DNA of 64,000 bases. Origin: Amycolatopsis thermoflava N1165. Its GTDB lineage: Bacteria > Actinomycetota > Actinomycetes > Mycobacteriales > Pseudonocardiaceae. Below the pieces are notes generated by a model. The model searched no databases, had not been told where the DNA came from, and worked only from the letters and a program-made list of their open reading frames with translations. A program made the position numbers and the translations under genes. The DNA lies in the NCBI RefSeq assembly GCF_000473265.1, contig NZ_KI421511.1, positions 7,475,314 to 7,539,313 of the forward strand, read 5' to 3'. Numbering within the stretch: position 1 is the stretch's first letter; each line of letters opens with the position of its first letter. This document shows, piece after piece, positions 8,748 through 17,570 of the stretch.

Positions 8748-9821
8748 GTGACGGATGGAGTGTTCGGCCGCGAAAGCGGTCACGAACAGGTCGTGTTCTG
8801 CCAGGACCAGGCGACCGGCCTGAAGGCGATCATCGCCGTCTACTCGACCGCGCTCGGCCCCGCCCTCGGCGGCACGCGCTTCTACCCCTACAGCCGCGAA
8901 AGCGACGCGCTCGACGACGTCCTCGCGCTGTCCAAGGGCATGGCCTACAAGAACGCCCTCGCCGGGCTCGACCTCGGCGGTGGCAAGGCCGTCATCATCG
9001 GCGACCCGGCGACCACCAAGACCGAGGCGCTGCTGCGTGCCTACGGCCGGTTCGTCCAGTCGCTCGGCGGGCGGTACTACACCGCCTGCGACGTGGGCAC
9101 CTACGTCGCCGACATGGACGTCATCGCCCGCGAAACCCGCTTCGTGACCGGCCGCTCCCGCGACGACGGCGGCGCGGGCGACTCCTCGGTGCTGACCGCG
9201 TTCGGCGTGTTCCAGGGCATGCGCGCCGCCGCCGAGTTCCGGTGGGGCAGCGCCGACCTGGCCGGGCGGCACGTCGGTGTCTCCGGCGTCGGCAAGGTCG
9301 GGCACATCCTCGTCGGGCACCTCGTCGAGGCCGGCGCCCGCGTGTCGGTCACCGACGTGTCGCAGGCGGCGGTCGAGCGCGTGAAGGCCGCCCACCCGGC
9401 GGTCGAGGTCGTCGAGGACAACGCCACGCTGCTGCGGATGCCGCTCGACGTGTTCGCGCCGTGCGCGCTCGGTGGCGCGCTCAACGACACCACGGTGCCC
9501 GAGCTGGGCGCCGAGATCGTGTGCGGCGCCGCGAACAACCAGCTCGCCCACCCCGGGATCGAGAAGTCGCTGGAGGACCGGGGCGTGCTGTACGCGCCGG
9601 ACTACCTGGTCAACGCGGGCGGGGTGATCCAGGTGAGCGACGAGCTGCACGGCTTCGACTTCGAGCGGGCCAAGCGCAAGGCGGCAGGCATCTTCGAGAC
9701 GACGAAGGCGGTGTTCGAGCTGGCCAAGGCCGAGGGCGTGCCGCCGGCGACGGCCGCCGACCGCCTCGCGGAGCGCCGCATGTCGGAGGTCGGCAGGCTG
9801 CGGTCCATCCTTACCGTGTGA
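8748..9821 (+). CDS. vdh: Valine/leucine dehydrogenase (Glu/Leu/Phe/Val family)
   Basis: 357 residues from GTG after a GATGAGGAG Shine-Dalgarno. The substrate half has [19 protein letters not shown] sequence and the catalytic Lys in [20 protein letters not shown]. The Rossmann NAD-binding half carries [13 protein letters not shown]. It deaminates branched-chain amino acids oxidatively to 2-oxo acids with NAD+, the first catabolic step in actinomycetes. Streptomyces Vdh and Bacillus leucine dehydrogenase share this architecture, so substrate preference is inferred. The stop overlaps the next GTG by 4 bp. Confidence 0.9.
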   Translation: MTDGVFGRESGHEQVVFCQDQATGLKAIIAVYSTALGPALGGTRFYPYSRESDALDDVLALSKGMAYKNALAGLDLGGGKAVIIGDPATTKTEALLRAYGRFVQSLGGRYYTACDVGTYVADMDVIARETRFVTGRSRDDGGAGDSSVLTAFGVFQGMRAAAEFRWGSADLAGRHVGVSGVGKVGHILVGHLVEAGARVSVTDVSQAAVERVKAAHPAVEVVEDNATLLRMPLDVFAPCALGGALNDTTVPELGAEIVCGAANNQLAHPGIEKSLEDRGVLYAPDYLVNAGGVIQVSDELHGFDFERAKRKAAGIFETTKAVFELAKAEGVPPATAADRLAERRMSEVGRLRSILTV

Positions 9822-10726
9822 CACCAGGGAAGATCTTCGAAGCGGCGGGCGTGCGGGGTTGGCTGCACGCCCGCTGCCTCGACTGCGACGGCGAAACCGG
9901 TCACCACCCGGACGAGCCGGTCGTGCTCGCCTCCGTCGTCAAGGTTCCGCTCGTCCTCGAACTGGCCCGACAGGTCGCCGCCGGTCAGCTCGACCCGGCC
10001 GACCGCCTGCGGGTCACCGCGGCCGACCGGCTCGGCGGCACCGGCACCGCGGGCTGCGCCGACGACGTCGAGATGAGCCTGCGGGACGCGGCGTTCTTCG
10101 CGCTCTCGGTCAGCGACAACACCGCTGCCGACCTGCTCTTCGACCGCGTCGGCCTGGACAACGTGCGCTCACTGCTGCGCGAGTTGGGGCTGGCGGACAC
10201 CCGGGTGATCGGTTCGCCGCGGGACGTCGTCGCCACCATGGCCGAGGACATCGGCGCCCGCGACGCCGCCGATTTCGCCCGCCGCTTCCCGGCCCTGTCC
10301 GCCGAGGAGGTCTTCGCCACCCGCGCACTCGACCCGCTCCGGACCTCGGCGAGCACCCCGCGCGACATGACCACGCTGCTCGCCGCGATCGCCGGCGACA
10401 CCGCGGGCCCGCCGGAGGCGTGCCACTGGGTCCGGCAGCTGATGGGCCAGCAGGTCAACTGGCACCGCCTCACCGCCGCGTTCCCGCCCCAGGTCCGGGT
10501 GTGGGGCAAGACCGGCTCCCTGCTCGCGGTGCGCAACGAGATCGGCGTCGCCGAGTACCCCGGGGGCCAGCGCTACGCCGTCGCGGTGTTCACGAAGGCG
10601 CCGACGCTCGAATCGCGCCTGCCGGACGTCGACCACGCCATCGGCGAGGCCGCGAAGGCCGCGATCGAGGAGATCGTTCACGACCGCCCGAACACCACGC
10701 TCCACGGCCGCTGCACCGGGTCCTGA
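9818..10726 (+). CDS. Class A beta-lactamase-fold serine hydrolase without signal peptide
   Basis: 302 residues from the GTG overlapping the vdh stop. The penicillin-recognising motifs are in order: SxxK as [12 protein letters not shown] (about residue 40), SDN in [12 protein letters not shown] (about 100) and KTG in [14 protein letters not shown] (about 230). No signal peptide, Tat motif or lipobox precedes the fold, unlike secreted beta-lactamases. Translational coupling to an amino acid dehydrogenase suggests a cytoplasmic esterase or amidase role rather than resistance. Its last 49 bp overlap the convergent LysR gene. Confidence 0.82.
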   Translation: MTPGKIFEAAGVRGWLHARCLDCDGETGHHPDEPVVLASVVKVPLVLELARQVAAGQLDPADRLRVTAADRLGGTGTAGCADDVEMSLRDAAFFALSVSDNTAADLLFDRVGLDNVRSLLRELGLADTRVIGSPRDVVATMAEDIGARDAADFARRFPALSAEEVFATRALDPLRTSASTPRDMTTLLAAIAGDTAGPPEACHWVRQLMGQQVNWHRLTAAFPPQVRVWGKTGSLLAVRNEIGVAEYPGGQRYAVAVFTKAPTLESRLPDVDHAIGEAAKAAIEEIVHDRPNTTLHGRCTGS

Positions 10727-11634
10727 ACCGGCGCGAGCGTGGTCACCCCGTCGCGCGCCAGCACGTCCGCGACGACCTCCGCCAGCCGCGCGGCCTCCGG
10801 GTGCGGGTTCACCGCGGGCCAGGCGACCGACATCCGCCACGACAGCGATCCCGCCGCCAGCGGCCGCCACACCACGCGCGGCTCCTTGCGCGCCACCAGA
10901 CCCTGGTCGAACGCCACGCCCTGCCCGGACAACACGAGCCCCAGCACGAACTCCGGGTTCCGCGCGTGCCGCACGTGCGACGGGCGGAACCCCTGCTCCC
11001 AGCACGTGCGCAGCGTCGCGTCGTACAGCCCGGGCGCGGCGGCCCGCGGGAACAGCACCAGCCCGTGCCCGGCCAGGTCGCCCAGCGCCAGCTCGGACCG
11101 GGCCGCCAGCGGCGAATCCCGCGGCAGGACGACCCCCAGCGGCGTCTGCACCGCCGGACCCAGCTCCAGCCCCGAGACGTCCACCGGGTGCTGCAGCAGG
11201 CCGGCGTCCAGCTCGCGGTCGGCCAGCAGCCGCACCTGCTCGGTCGTCGTCAGCTCCTGCAGGTCCAGCCGCACGTCCGGGCACGCGCGACCGAACTCGG
11301 TCAGCAGGTCGGCCAGCACCCGCCCGGCCAGTTCCGGCGGCACGCCGACCCGCAGCGCGTCGATCTCGCCGCGGTGCGCCTTCCCGACCAGCGTGCGCAT
11401 CCGCTCCCACCGGGCCAGCAGGTCCCGTGATTCGGTGAGCAGGATCTGCCCGGCCTCGGTCAGCTCGACGCGACGGCTGTCGCGTTCGAACAGCCGCGCG
11501 CCGAGGTCGGTTTCGAGCCTGCGGATGCGCTGGCTCAGGGGCGGCTGGGCGATGCCGAGCCGCTCCGCGGCGCGTCCGAAGTGGAGTTCTTCGGCGACCG
11601 CGACGAAGTAGCGCAACGCGCGCAGGGGGTCCAC
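10678..11634 (-). CDS. LysR-family transcriptional regulator
   Basis: 318 residues from GTG. The N-terminal winged HTH (LRYFVAVAEELHFGRAAERL, IAQPPLSQRIRRLE) is followed by a LysR substrate-binding domain from about residue 90. It is divergent from the Tat-exported metallohydrolase at 11718, the usual LysR arrangement, so that gene is the likely target. The 83-bp gap carries a 6-bp inverted repeat with LysR-type spacing (11674-11698). The C-terminal 16 codons run into the convergent beta-lactamase-like gene. Confidence 0.9.
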   Translation of the reverse strand: MDPLRALRYFVAVAEELHFGRAAERLGIAQPPLSQRIRRLETDLGARLFERDSRRVELTEAGQILLTESRDLLARWERMRTLVGKAHRGEIDALRVGVPPELAGRVLADLLTEFGRACPDVRLDLQELTTTEQVRLLADRELDAGLLQHPVDVSGLELGPAVQTPLGVVLPRDSPLAARSELALGDLAGHGLVLFPRAAAPGLYDATLRTCWEQGFRPSHVRHARNPEFVLGLVLSGQGVAFDQGLVARKEPRVVWRPLAAGSLSWRMSVAWPAVNPHPEAARLAEVVADVLARDGVTTLAPVQDPVQRPWSVVFGRS

Positions 11635-11673
11635 GCTGTGACGATATCCGGGGGCGTATCACGGCAGGCCAGG

Positions 11674-11698
11674 ACTGGTCTTGGACAGCCGTACCAGT
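11674..11698. promoter_or_regulatory. Inverted repeat between lysR and the metallohydrolase
   Basis: ACTGGT at 11674-11679 and its complement ACCAGT at 11693-11698, 13 bp apart, sit in the divergent promoter gap. A second weak dyad GATA-N10-TATC lies at 11643-11660. LysR proteins commonly bind such dyads. No footprint can be claimed. Confidence 0.45.
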
Positions 11699-11717
11699 TC
11701 CGTGCTGGGCTGGCGCC

Positions 11718-12683
11718 ATGACTGATCGACTGAGCAGGCGCGGGGTGTTCGGGGCGGGCCTGGGGGCCGCCGCCGTCCTCGCCGGCGTGGCGCCCGCGGC
11801 CGCCCGTGCCGCGACCGGTGGGGGACTCACGTTGCGCTGGTGGGGCAACAACAGCTGGGAGATCCGGATGCCCAGTGCCGACGGCAAGACCACGAAGACG
11901 GTCCTGATCGACCCGTGGCTGACCCGCTTCCACACCGGCACCTACTCGCCCGCGGGGGCGGACCCGAAGACCCGGCTGTCGGTGGACACCGTCCTCATCG
12001 ACCGCTACGTGGACAGCGGCGAGCTGCGGGCCGACCACATCCTGGTGACCCACGGCCACTACGACCACCTGACCGATGTCCCTTACCTGGCGCGGAAAAC
12101 CGGGGCGACCGTGTACGGGACGGAAACGCACCTGAACCTGATGGCCGCGCTCGGCGCCCCCGAGGACCAGCTCGCGGTCGCGAGCGGCGGCGAGTTCCTC
12201 ACCTTCGACGGCTACACGATCCGCATCCTGCGCTCGCTGCACTCGGCCGCCGGGGCGCGGGCGGCGGTGCCGTTCCCGGGGACGCGGCCGGGCCTCGGAC
12301 TCGGCAACCTGCCCAAACCGAAATATATTCAGGACCTTGTGGAGGGTGGAACGCTCGCGTACCACGTGACCTCCGCCCGGGGCGGCAGCGTGATCGACTT
12401 CGGCGGATCGAACTACGTCGAGTCGGAACTGGCCGGTCTGCGCCCCGATGTGGTGCTGCTTCCCGCCGGCGGCGGCAAGATCGCCGACTACGTCGGCCGC
12501 CTGCTGCGCGTGCTCGGGCAACCGCCCTACGTGATCCCCACGCACTGGGACGACTTCGACCACCCGCTGACCGAACCGGCGCGCGACTGGGGCGGCCTGG
12601 ACGCGCTGCGGTCCGCGGTGGCGGCGACGTCCCCGGCCTCGCGGTTCGTCGTGCTCGACCACCTGCGGACCTTCACGCTCTGA
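11718..12683 (+). CDS. Tat-exported MBL-fold metallohydrolase (UlaG/RomA-like)
   Basis: 321 residues. The N-terminus LSRRGVFGAGLGAAAVLAG is a twin-arginine signal ending near AARAA. The metallo-beta-lactamase fold has the metal motif VTHGHYDHLTD (HxHxDH), further ligands near LRSLHSAAG and VIPTHWDDFDHP, and an N-terminal GNNSWEI strand typical of the UlaG-like branch. These enzymes hydrolyse phosphodiester, lactone or acyl bonds; the substrate is unknown. Probably controlled by the divergent LysR regulator. Followed by a strong hairpin. Confidence 0.88.
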   Translation: MTDRLSRRGVFGAGLGAAAVLAGVAPAAARAATGGGLTLRWWGNNSWEIRMPSADGKTTKTVLIDPWLTRFHTGTYSPAGADPKTRLSVDTVLIDRYVDSGELRADHILVTHGHYDHLTDVPYLARKTGATVYGTETHLNLMAALGAPEDQLAVASGGEFLTFDGYTIRILRSLHSAAGARAAVPFPGTRPGLGLGNLPKPKYIQDLVEGGTLAYHVTSARGGSVIDFGGSNYVESELAGLRPDVVLLPAGGGKIADYVGRLLRVLGQPPYVIPTHWDDFDHPLTEPARDWGGLDALRSAVAATSPASRFVVLDHLRTFTL

Positions 12684-12691
12684 CCCGGGGT

Positions 12692-12721
12692 GGCGTGGGT
12701 GCCGGCGCGGGCACCCACGCC
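12692..12721. terminator. Bidirectional terminator hairpin
   Basis: A 12-bp perfect stem, GGCGTGGGTGCC / GGCACCCACGCC, with a 6-nt loop lies between the convergent ends of the metallohydrolase (stop 12683) and the DUF5302 gene (stop 12728). Confidence 0.7.
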
Positions 12722-12727
12722 GTCCGG

Positions 12728-12916
12728 TCAGCCGCTCTTGCGGCGGAAGGTGCGCTTGCTGGCCGCCGGGCCGTGTCCGTGGACGTGGCCGCCCTTGCCA
12801 CCCCCGCTGTCGTGCTTGCCGGACGACTGGGCGTTCGCCTGCTTGCGTTCGAGGGCCTCGCGGAACCTGCGCTTGACGTCGTCTTCCGATTCGCCTGGTG
12901 AACTGTTCTCGGACAT
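12728..12916 (-). CDS. Small DUF5302-family protein
   Basis: 62 residues. An acidic N-terminus (MSENSSPGESEDDVKRRFRE) leads into a helix, then a Gly/His-rich middle (GGGKGGHVHGHG) and a basic end RTFRRKSG, the pattern of the actinobacterial DUF5302 family. Function is unknown in the family. The His/Gly stretch could bind metal, which is a guess. A plus-strand AGGAGGT complement lies upstream of the start. Monocistronic between a terminator and a divergent TetR gene. Confidence 0.8.
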   Translation of the reverse strand: MSENSSPGESEDDVKRRFREALERKQANAQSSGKHDSGGGKGGHVHGHGPAASKRTFRRKSG

Positions 12917-13011
12917 ACGACCTCCTGGGTGTCACGCGCTTGCTCGTCCAGCCTCCCAGGCCCGGTCCGCCTTGGCGAGCCGTTTTCGTCACGATTCACG
13001 GCGGTGTTGAC

Positions 13012-13021
13012 TGGCGCGCCA
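13012..13021. promoter_or_regulatory. Palindrome TGGCGCGCCA upstream of tetR
   Basis: A perfect 10-bp palindrome directly follows a TTGACT -35-like hexamer (13007-13012) and lies 24 bp before the TetR start codon. This is the expected place for an autoregulatory operator; no convincing -10 was found. Confidence 0.4.
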
Positions 13022-13045
13022 ACACGAGGGAGCTACTGTTACGCC

Positions 13046-13768
13046 ATGGCGAAGTCTGCTCCCGTGCCCGGCCGTCCGCGCTCCCGTGACGCGGCGGGGT
13101 TGCCCGCGGTCACCCCGGATCGCATCATCGACGCGGCGCTCGAGCTGACCGCCAGGCACGGGGTGGAGTCGTGGACGCTGCGCCAGCTCGCCGGCGCGGT
13201 CGACGCCTACCCGGCGGTGATCTACCACCACGTCGGCGACCGGGACACGGTCGTGACCGCGGTCGTCGACCGCGTCATAGCCATGTACGAGCTGCCGCCC
13301 GCCGAGATGGAGTGGCGGGCCTGGTGGCGCCAGTTCCTCACCAACCTGCGGCTGGTGTTCATGCGCTACCCCGGGGTGGCGCGCCGGGTCGCGCTCAACG
13401 GCCCCTCGGTCGAGGCGGGCGGGCCCACTGTGGACCGTGCGATGAGGACACTCCTGGGCGCCGGGTTCGAGCAGGACGAGGCCACCATGGTGTGCCGCCT
13501 GCTGGTGAGCCAGGCCTGCCTGTTCATCTCGCTGGAGGACGACCAGCGCAAGGCCAGCGAGGTGAAGGCCCAGATCTCCGGCGGGTGGGGCGAGCCGACG
13601 GCGGACCCGGACCTGTCCGGCTTGGCCACCCTCAGCGAATCGGTCCACGAGCGCCTCGCCGACCCGGAGAAGAACCGCGACTACTTCGCCGAGCTGTTCG
13701 ACTACGCGGTGGACCGCGTGCTGGACGGCGTTCAGGTGCGGCTCGACGAGATCAAGCGCGGCTCCTGA
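13046..13768 (+). CDS. TetR/AcrR-family transcriptional regulator
   Basis: 240 residues from the ATG at 13046; earlier in-frame starts add sequence not typical of the family. A basic, proline-rich leader precedes the HTH (about residues 28-75: RIIDAALELTARHGVESWTL, AYPAVIYHHVGDRD). The remainder is an all-helical ligand domain of the TetR_C type. It stands alone between a divergent small gene and a convergent VanW gene, so it may act mainly on itself via the palindrome at 13012. Ended by a strong terminator. Confidence 0.9.
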   Translation: MAKSAPVPGRPRSRDAAGLPAVTPDRIIDAALELTARHGVESWTLRQLAGAVDAYPAVIYHHVGDRDTVVTAVVDRVIAMYELPPAEMEWRAWWRQFLTNLRLVFMRYPGVARRVALNGPSVEAGGPTVDRAMRTLLGAGFEQDEATMVCRLLVSQACLFISLEDDQRKASEVKAQISGGWGEPTADPDLSGLATLSESVHERLADPEKNRDYFAELFDYAVDRVLDGVQVRLDEIKRGS

Positions 13769-13776
13769 CCGACGCG

Positions 13777-13811
13777 AAACGGGGCCGCACCGGATCGGTG
13801 CGGCCCCGTTT
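13777..13811. terminator. Strong bidirectional terminator
   Basis: A perfect 16-bp stem (AAACGGGGCCGCACCG, its complement at 13796-13811) with loop GAT. The A-rich and T-rich stem ends serve both directions, between the convergent TetR and VanW genes. Confidence 0.9.
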
Positions 13812-13822
13812 TCACGCCCCCG

Positions 13823-15607
13823 TCAGGGGCAGACGATCTTCGGCTGCGGGTTGTAGTGGACGGTGCGCGTCTCACGCTTGACCTCGCGGCCGGTCTTCGC
13901 GTCGCGCAGCACCCGGGTGTCGCTGGTGGTGAAGCCCTGTGCCCCGTTGGAGGGGTGGCAGTTCTCCGCCGGGCCCGGCTTCTCCTGCGGCGGGACGAAG
14001 TTCGACTTCGGCCCCGGGATCGACTCGACGGTGTACCGCTTGGTGCCCCACAGCTTCACGGTGATCGACGACGGCGTCCAGATCGTCTGGATCGCCACGC
14101 CGGTGTCGGAGTCGTTGGTGAACTTCAGGTCGATCACGCTGCTGCCGCCTGCGCTCTGGAACACCGTCGCCTCCCGCGCGGCGGGGTAGCGGCTGATGTA
14201 GTAGCTGTGCTCCTTGTGCCCGGCGTCCTTCAGCCCCGCGAAGTAGGCCGCGTTGTACAGCGTGGTGGCGAACTGCGAGATACCGCCGCCGACCTCGCGG
14301 GCCGGGGCGCCGTTCTCGATCACGCCGGCCTCGACGTAGCCCTGTGCCTTGCCGCGCGGCCCGGTGAACCCGTTGAGGCTGAACGTCTCGCCCGGCTTCA
14401 CGATCGCGCCGTTCACCTTCTGCGCGACGGTCCGGATGTTCACGCCCGAGTCGGCGGCGAACCCGCCGGTGGTGAACTCGCCGATGACCTCGGTGATACC
14501 GAGCTGGTTGGCCTGCTCGGTGGTCACCTTCGCCGGGGTCGTGTGGTACTTCGCGACCAGCTCGTGCGTGCCCGGCGCCTTGAGCACGTCGAACAGCGGC
14601 TGCAGCGTCGGGTTCCAGTCGACGCCCTTGCCGTCCACCGACGGCTGCACCGTGGGACGACCGCCCTCGAACACGATCTGGGCGTCCTTGCCCTCCTTCT
14701 CGGAGGACTTGAGCTGCGGGCCGGCCGCCTCGACGATCTTGTTGTGGTCGACCTTCGGCACCAGGGTGCCGCCGTCGCCCGGCTCGAACGACAGTGCGGC
14801 GGCCACGGCCGCCGGGGCGAGCGTCGCGGTGGCGCCCTCGCCGCGGATGACCAGCGGCGCGGACACGGCGGGCCTGGCGAACCCGTCCAACGTGGCCTGC
14901 ACGGCCTCGGCCGAGACCTGGACCGGCGTGGTCGTCACCGGCAGGGACAGCGTCTGGCCGGTCGCCCAGTGGCGCAGCACCTCGTTCTTGGCGGCGTCGG
15001 CGTCAAGCTGCTGGCCGGGCTGCGGGGGCACCGCGACCGGCTGGGCCTGCTCGAACCGGATCGTGCCCTCGACGGGGAGGCGGTCCGTGCGGGCGCGCAG
15101 CTCCTCGATGGCGGCGGCGAGCTTGCCCTCGTCCGCGTGGGTGACCACGCCGACCTCGCGGTCGCTGAAGAACGACGCGATGCGGGTGAACGGGTTGAGC
15201 GGCTGATCGCCAGCTTGGTCCAAAGTGGACGGCCAGTCGAGCGTGAGGCCCGCGGTGGACGGGTCGATCGCGGCGGTGGCGTCACCGGCGCGCACCGGGA
15301 TCGTCTGCGTCAGCCGCGGCTCGATCTCCTCCCGCAGCTTGTCCTCGGCCGCCGTGCGCTTGAGACCGCCGACCTCGACCCCGGCGACGGTGACGCCGCG
15401 GGGCACGTTGCCCTGGCTCACCAGCAGGTCGACGGCGTAGAGCGCGGCCAGCACACCGAGCACCGAGCCGGCGATGATCGCGGCGCGCTTGGCGGACTTC
15501 TTCTTCCGCGGTTGCTCCTGCGTCACCTTCGGCAGCACGTCGGTGACCGGGGCCATGACCTCGGTCCGCTCGTCGTCGGACGTGGGCCACGCGGGTTCCT
15601 GCGTCAA
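13823..15607 (-). CDS. VanW family membrane-anchored cell-wall protein
   Basis: 594 residues. A cytoplasmic acidic and basic N-tail (PRKKKSAKRA) precedes one membrane helix (AAIIAGSVLGVLAALYAVDL, about residues 42-62). A long extracytoplasmic region with two YkvD/peptidoglycan-binding-4-like segments follows (about 70-330). The VanW domain (about 385-510) shows SGVNIRTVAQKVNGAIVKPG and VGGGISQFATTLYNAAYFAG. The Gly-Gly-Gly-x-Ser-Gln motif is the VanW signature. Family function is unknown; the name comes from some vancomycin clusters, but resistance is not implied. Ends PKIVCP. Confidence 0.92.
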   Translation of the reverse strand: MTQEPAWPTSDDERTEVMAPVTDVLPKVTQEQPRKKKSAKRAAIIAGSVLGVLAALYAVDLLVSQGNVPRGVTVAGVEVGGLKRTAAEDKLREEIEPRLTQTIPVRAGDATAAIDPSTAGLTLDWPSTLDQAGDQPLNPFTRIASFFSDREVGVVTHADEGKLAAAIEELRARTDRLPVEGTIRFEQAQPVAVPPQPGQQLDADAAKNEVLRHWATGQTLSLPVTTTPVQVSAEAVQATLDGFARPAVSAPLVIRGEGATATLAPAAVAAALSFEPGDGGTLVPKVDHNKIVEAAGPQLKSSEKEGKDAQIVFEGGRPTVQPSVDGKGVDWNPTLQPLFDVLKAPGTHELVAKYHTTPAKVTTEQANQLGITEVIGEFTTGGFAADSGVNIRTVAQKVNGAIVKPGETFSLNGFTGPRGKAQGYVEAGVIENGAPAREVGGGISQFATTLYNAAYFAGLKDAGHKEHSYYISRYPAAREATVFQSAGGSSVIDLKFTNDSDTGVAIQTIWTPSSITVKLWGTKRYTVESIPGPKSNFVPPQEKPGPAENCHPSNGAQGFTTSDTRVLRDAKTGREVKRETRTVHYNPQPKIVCP

Positions 15608-15703
15608 GGCTCACCCCTCCTGATCCGGACAACCCGGATGAAGGTTACGGGCGGGGGGATCGGCGCCCTGCTCCGGGTGGCCCAGCGTGATACACCGGTG
15701 ACC

Positions 15704-16204
15704 ATGCGGGTCCTCGTCATGTCCGACACCCACCTGCCGAAGCGGGCGCGTGATCTGCCGGAACAGCTGTGGCAAGAGGTCGCGCGCGCCGACGTCGTGG
15801 TGCACGCGGGCGACTGGGTGGAGGTCGCGCTGCTGGACGAGCTGGAGAAGCGCAGCAGGCGGCTGATCGGCGTGTACGGCAACAACGACGGCCCGGAGCT
15901 GCGCGCGAGACTGCCCGAGGTGGCCAGGGCGGAGTTGGACGGCCTGCGGCTGGCGGTGGTGCACGAGACGGGCCCGGCGAAGGGCCGGGAGGCGCGGTGC
16001 GCGCGGGACTACCCGGATGCCGACGTGCTGGTGTTCGGGCACAGCCACATCCCGTGGGATACGGTGGCGCCCAACGGGCTGCGCCTGCTCAACCCCGGTT
16101 CACCGACAGACCGGCGCCGCCAGCCGGAACACACGTACCTGACGGCACGGGTGCGCGCGGGGCGGTTGGAGCAGGTGAAGCTGCACGCGCTGCCGCCCCG
16201 CTGA
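15704..16204 (+). CDS. YfcE-type metallophosphoesterase
   Basis: 166 residues. Metal motifs of the calcineurin-like fold are all present: MSDTHLP (D-x-H), HAGDWVE (GD), GNNDGPE (GNxD), VHETGP, and FGHSHIP (GHSH). The size and compact fold match YfcE/MJ0936 phosphodiesterases, which hydrolyse small phosphodiesters in vitro; the physiological substrate is unknown. An in-frame GTG two codons upstream (15698) is an alternative start. It is divergent from the VanW gene with 96 bp between, and followed by a long repeat-rich gap. Confidence 0.92.
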   Translation: MRVLVMSDTHLPKRARDLPEQLWQEVARADVVVHAGDWVEVALLDELEKRSRRLIGVYGNNDGPELRARLPEVARAELDGLRLAVVHETGPAKGREARCARDYPDADVLVFGHSHIPWDTVAPNGLRLLNPGSPTDRRRQPEHTYLTARVRAGRLEQVKLHALPPR

Positions 16205-16842
16205 TCCGGTCTCGCGGAGCCGTGCCGCCGCGGTCCCGGTGATCCCGGCGCTGCTGGTGCCCCGGCGATCCGGGTGCTGCTGGTGTCCTGGCGATCTCGG
16301 TGCACGCTGGTGCGCCGGCGCTGCTGGCAGTCGCGTTGCCCGCCGCCGGCGGGCAGGCAGTGTTCGCTCCCCGCTTCCCGGGGCTGTGTAGCTGCGGTCG
16401 CGGTGATCCGGGTGCTGCTGGTGTCCTGGCGCTGGTGGTGGTCGCTCTCGCTTGGTGGGGCCGGGCCACTGCGGTCCCGGCGATCTCGGTGCTGCTGGTG
16501 CCCTGGCGCTGCTGGCAGTGCTCGCTCCCGCTGCGTGGGGGGGCGTGCCGCTGCGGTCCCGGTGATCCCGGCGCTGCCGCTGGTGTCCTGGCGCTGCTGG
16601 CAGTGCTCGCTCCCGCGCCGCGGGGCGCCGTTGGTGCAGTGCCGCCGCGGTCGCGGCGCTGCTGGCGCCCCCGGTGCTGCTGGCGGCAGCGCGCACCGCT
16701 TGGCGGGCGAGACGGCGCCCCGGCCCGGTTCTCGGCTCGGCGCTGCTCGTCGCGGCGCGCCTGGCCCGGCGGGCGGGCGGATGCCGCTCCCAGCTTCGCG
16801 GGGGCGCAGCCAACCTCGCCGCCCCGCGGGCTCAACCGGTGG
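16205..16842. repeat. Gene-free minisatellite region (~80-bp units)
   Basis: No credible gene. The core GCTGCTGGTG-yCC-TGGCG recurs at 16250, 16277, 16413, 16491 and 16573. From about 16400 a higher-order unit of 78-82 bp (CGGTGATCC..GGTGCTGCTGGTGTCCTGGCG..) repeats three times with substitutions, two of them followed by GCTGCTGGCAGTGCTCGCTCC. Long frames across it are compositional artefacts of GC-rich repeats. It separates the phosphoesterase from a convergent TetR gene. Confidence 0.75.
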
Positions 16843-17490
16843 TCACTCCAGGTTCGAGTCGGCGTCCGCAGTCGCCGAGCGCGCCTCCGGCACCTTCACC
16901 TCCGCCGGCTGCGCCAGCAGCCGCACGATCGAGGTGAACGAATCCACCCCGATGGCCGGGTCCACGGAGCGCAGCAGGCCCAGCCCGAGCGTGATGCTGA
17001 ACAACGCGTACGCCGCCTGCCGGGCGTCCATCGGCAGCCGCACGCCCAGGCGCCGCGCGTTGGTGTTCAGCAGGCCGGTCACCAGGTCGGCGATCTCGGC
17101 GTTGCTCTTCGCCAGCCGCCCGAGGAGTTCCGGGTCGCGGCGGCAGTTGAGCAGGTACTCCGCCTCCAGCCGGATCCACTCCTGGTCGCCGCCGGTGCCC
17201 GCGGCCCACACCGCGAACGCCGCCAGGAGCTCGTCGAGGCTGTCGGTGCCTGCCAGTGTCGCGTCCACCGACGCCGCCTTCTCCGCGCGCACCCCTTCCA
17301 GGACGGCCAGGCACAGCTCGTCTTTGTTGCGGAAGTTGGAGTAGACGGCGCCCTTCGAGAACCCCGCCTCCTCGGCCACCCGCTCCAGCGAGGTGCCGGT
17401 GTAACCCTCGCGCAGGAACAGCTCCGTGGCCGTGGCCAGCAGGCGGCGGCGCGTGTGCGCCTGACTTTCAGCGCGCGTCAGTCGAGCCAT
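16843..17490 (-). CDS. TetR/AcrR-family transcriptional regulator
   Basis: 215 residues. The N-terminal HTH (about residues 12-58: RRRLLATATELFLREGYTGT, AGFSKGAVYSNFRNKDEL) is the AcrR type. The C-terminal domain resembles the TetR_C_6/BetI-like class with a long helix ending LLAQPAEVKVPEA. Its start faces an imperfect dyad (17511-17527) that may be its operator. The divergent neighbour lies on the same strand further upstream (saccharopine-dehydrogenase-like gene ends at 17571), so the target is not obvious. Confidence 0.9.
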   Translation of the reverse strand: MARLTRAESQAHTRRRLLATATELFLREGYTGTSLERVAEEAGFSKGAVYSNFRNKDELCLAVLEGVRAEKAASVDATLAGTDSLDELLAAFAVWAAGTGGDQEWIRLEAEYLLNCRRDPELLGRLAKSNAEIADLVTGLLNTNARRLGVRLPMDARQAAYALFSITLGLGLLRSVDPAIGVDSFTSIVRLLAQPAEVKVPEARSATADADSNLE

Positions 17491-17510
17491 GCGATCACTG
17501 TAAGGCTCGA

Positions 17511-17527
17511 CTTGAACTGTGTTTAAG
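17511..17527. promoter_or_regulatory. Dyad CTTGAAC-TGT-GTTTAAG upstream of tetR
   Basis: 7-bp arms with one mismatch and a 3-bp centre, 20 bp upstream of the TetR start. A TACAGT -10-like hexamer on the minus strand lies between it and the start. Likely autoregulatory operator. Confidence 0.4.
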
Positions 17528-17570
17528 CCTGGTCGGGGTTTCGGTTTTGACTATCCCCCGTCCGGGTGGT

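Noticed and set aside
9818-10726. Beta-lactamase resistance gene
   Set aside because: The fold and motifs are there, but no export signal, no regulator of the AmpR/BlaI type, and coupling to vdh argue for another role.
13823-15607. Vancomycin-resistance determinant
   Set aside because: VanW-domain proteins are widespread in actinomycetes without vanHAX; none of those genes is present.
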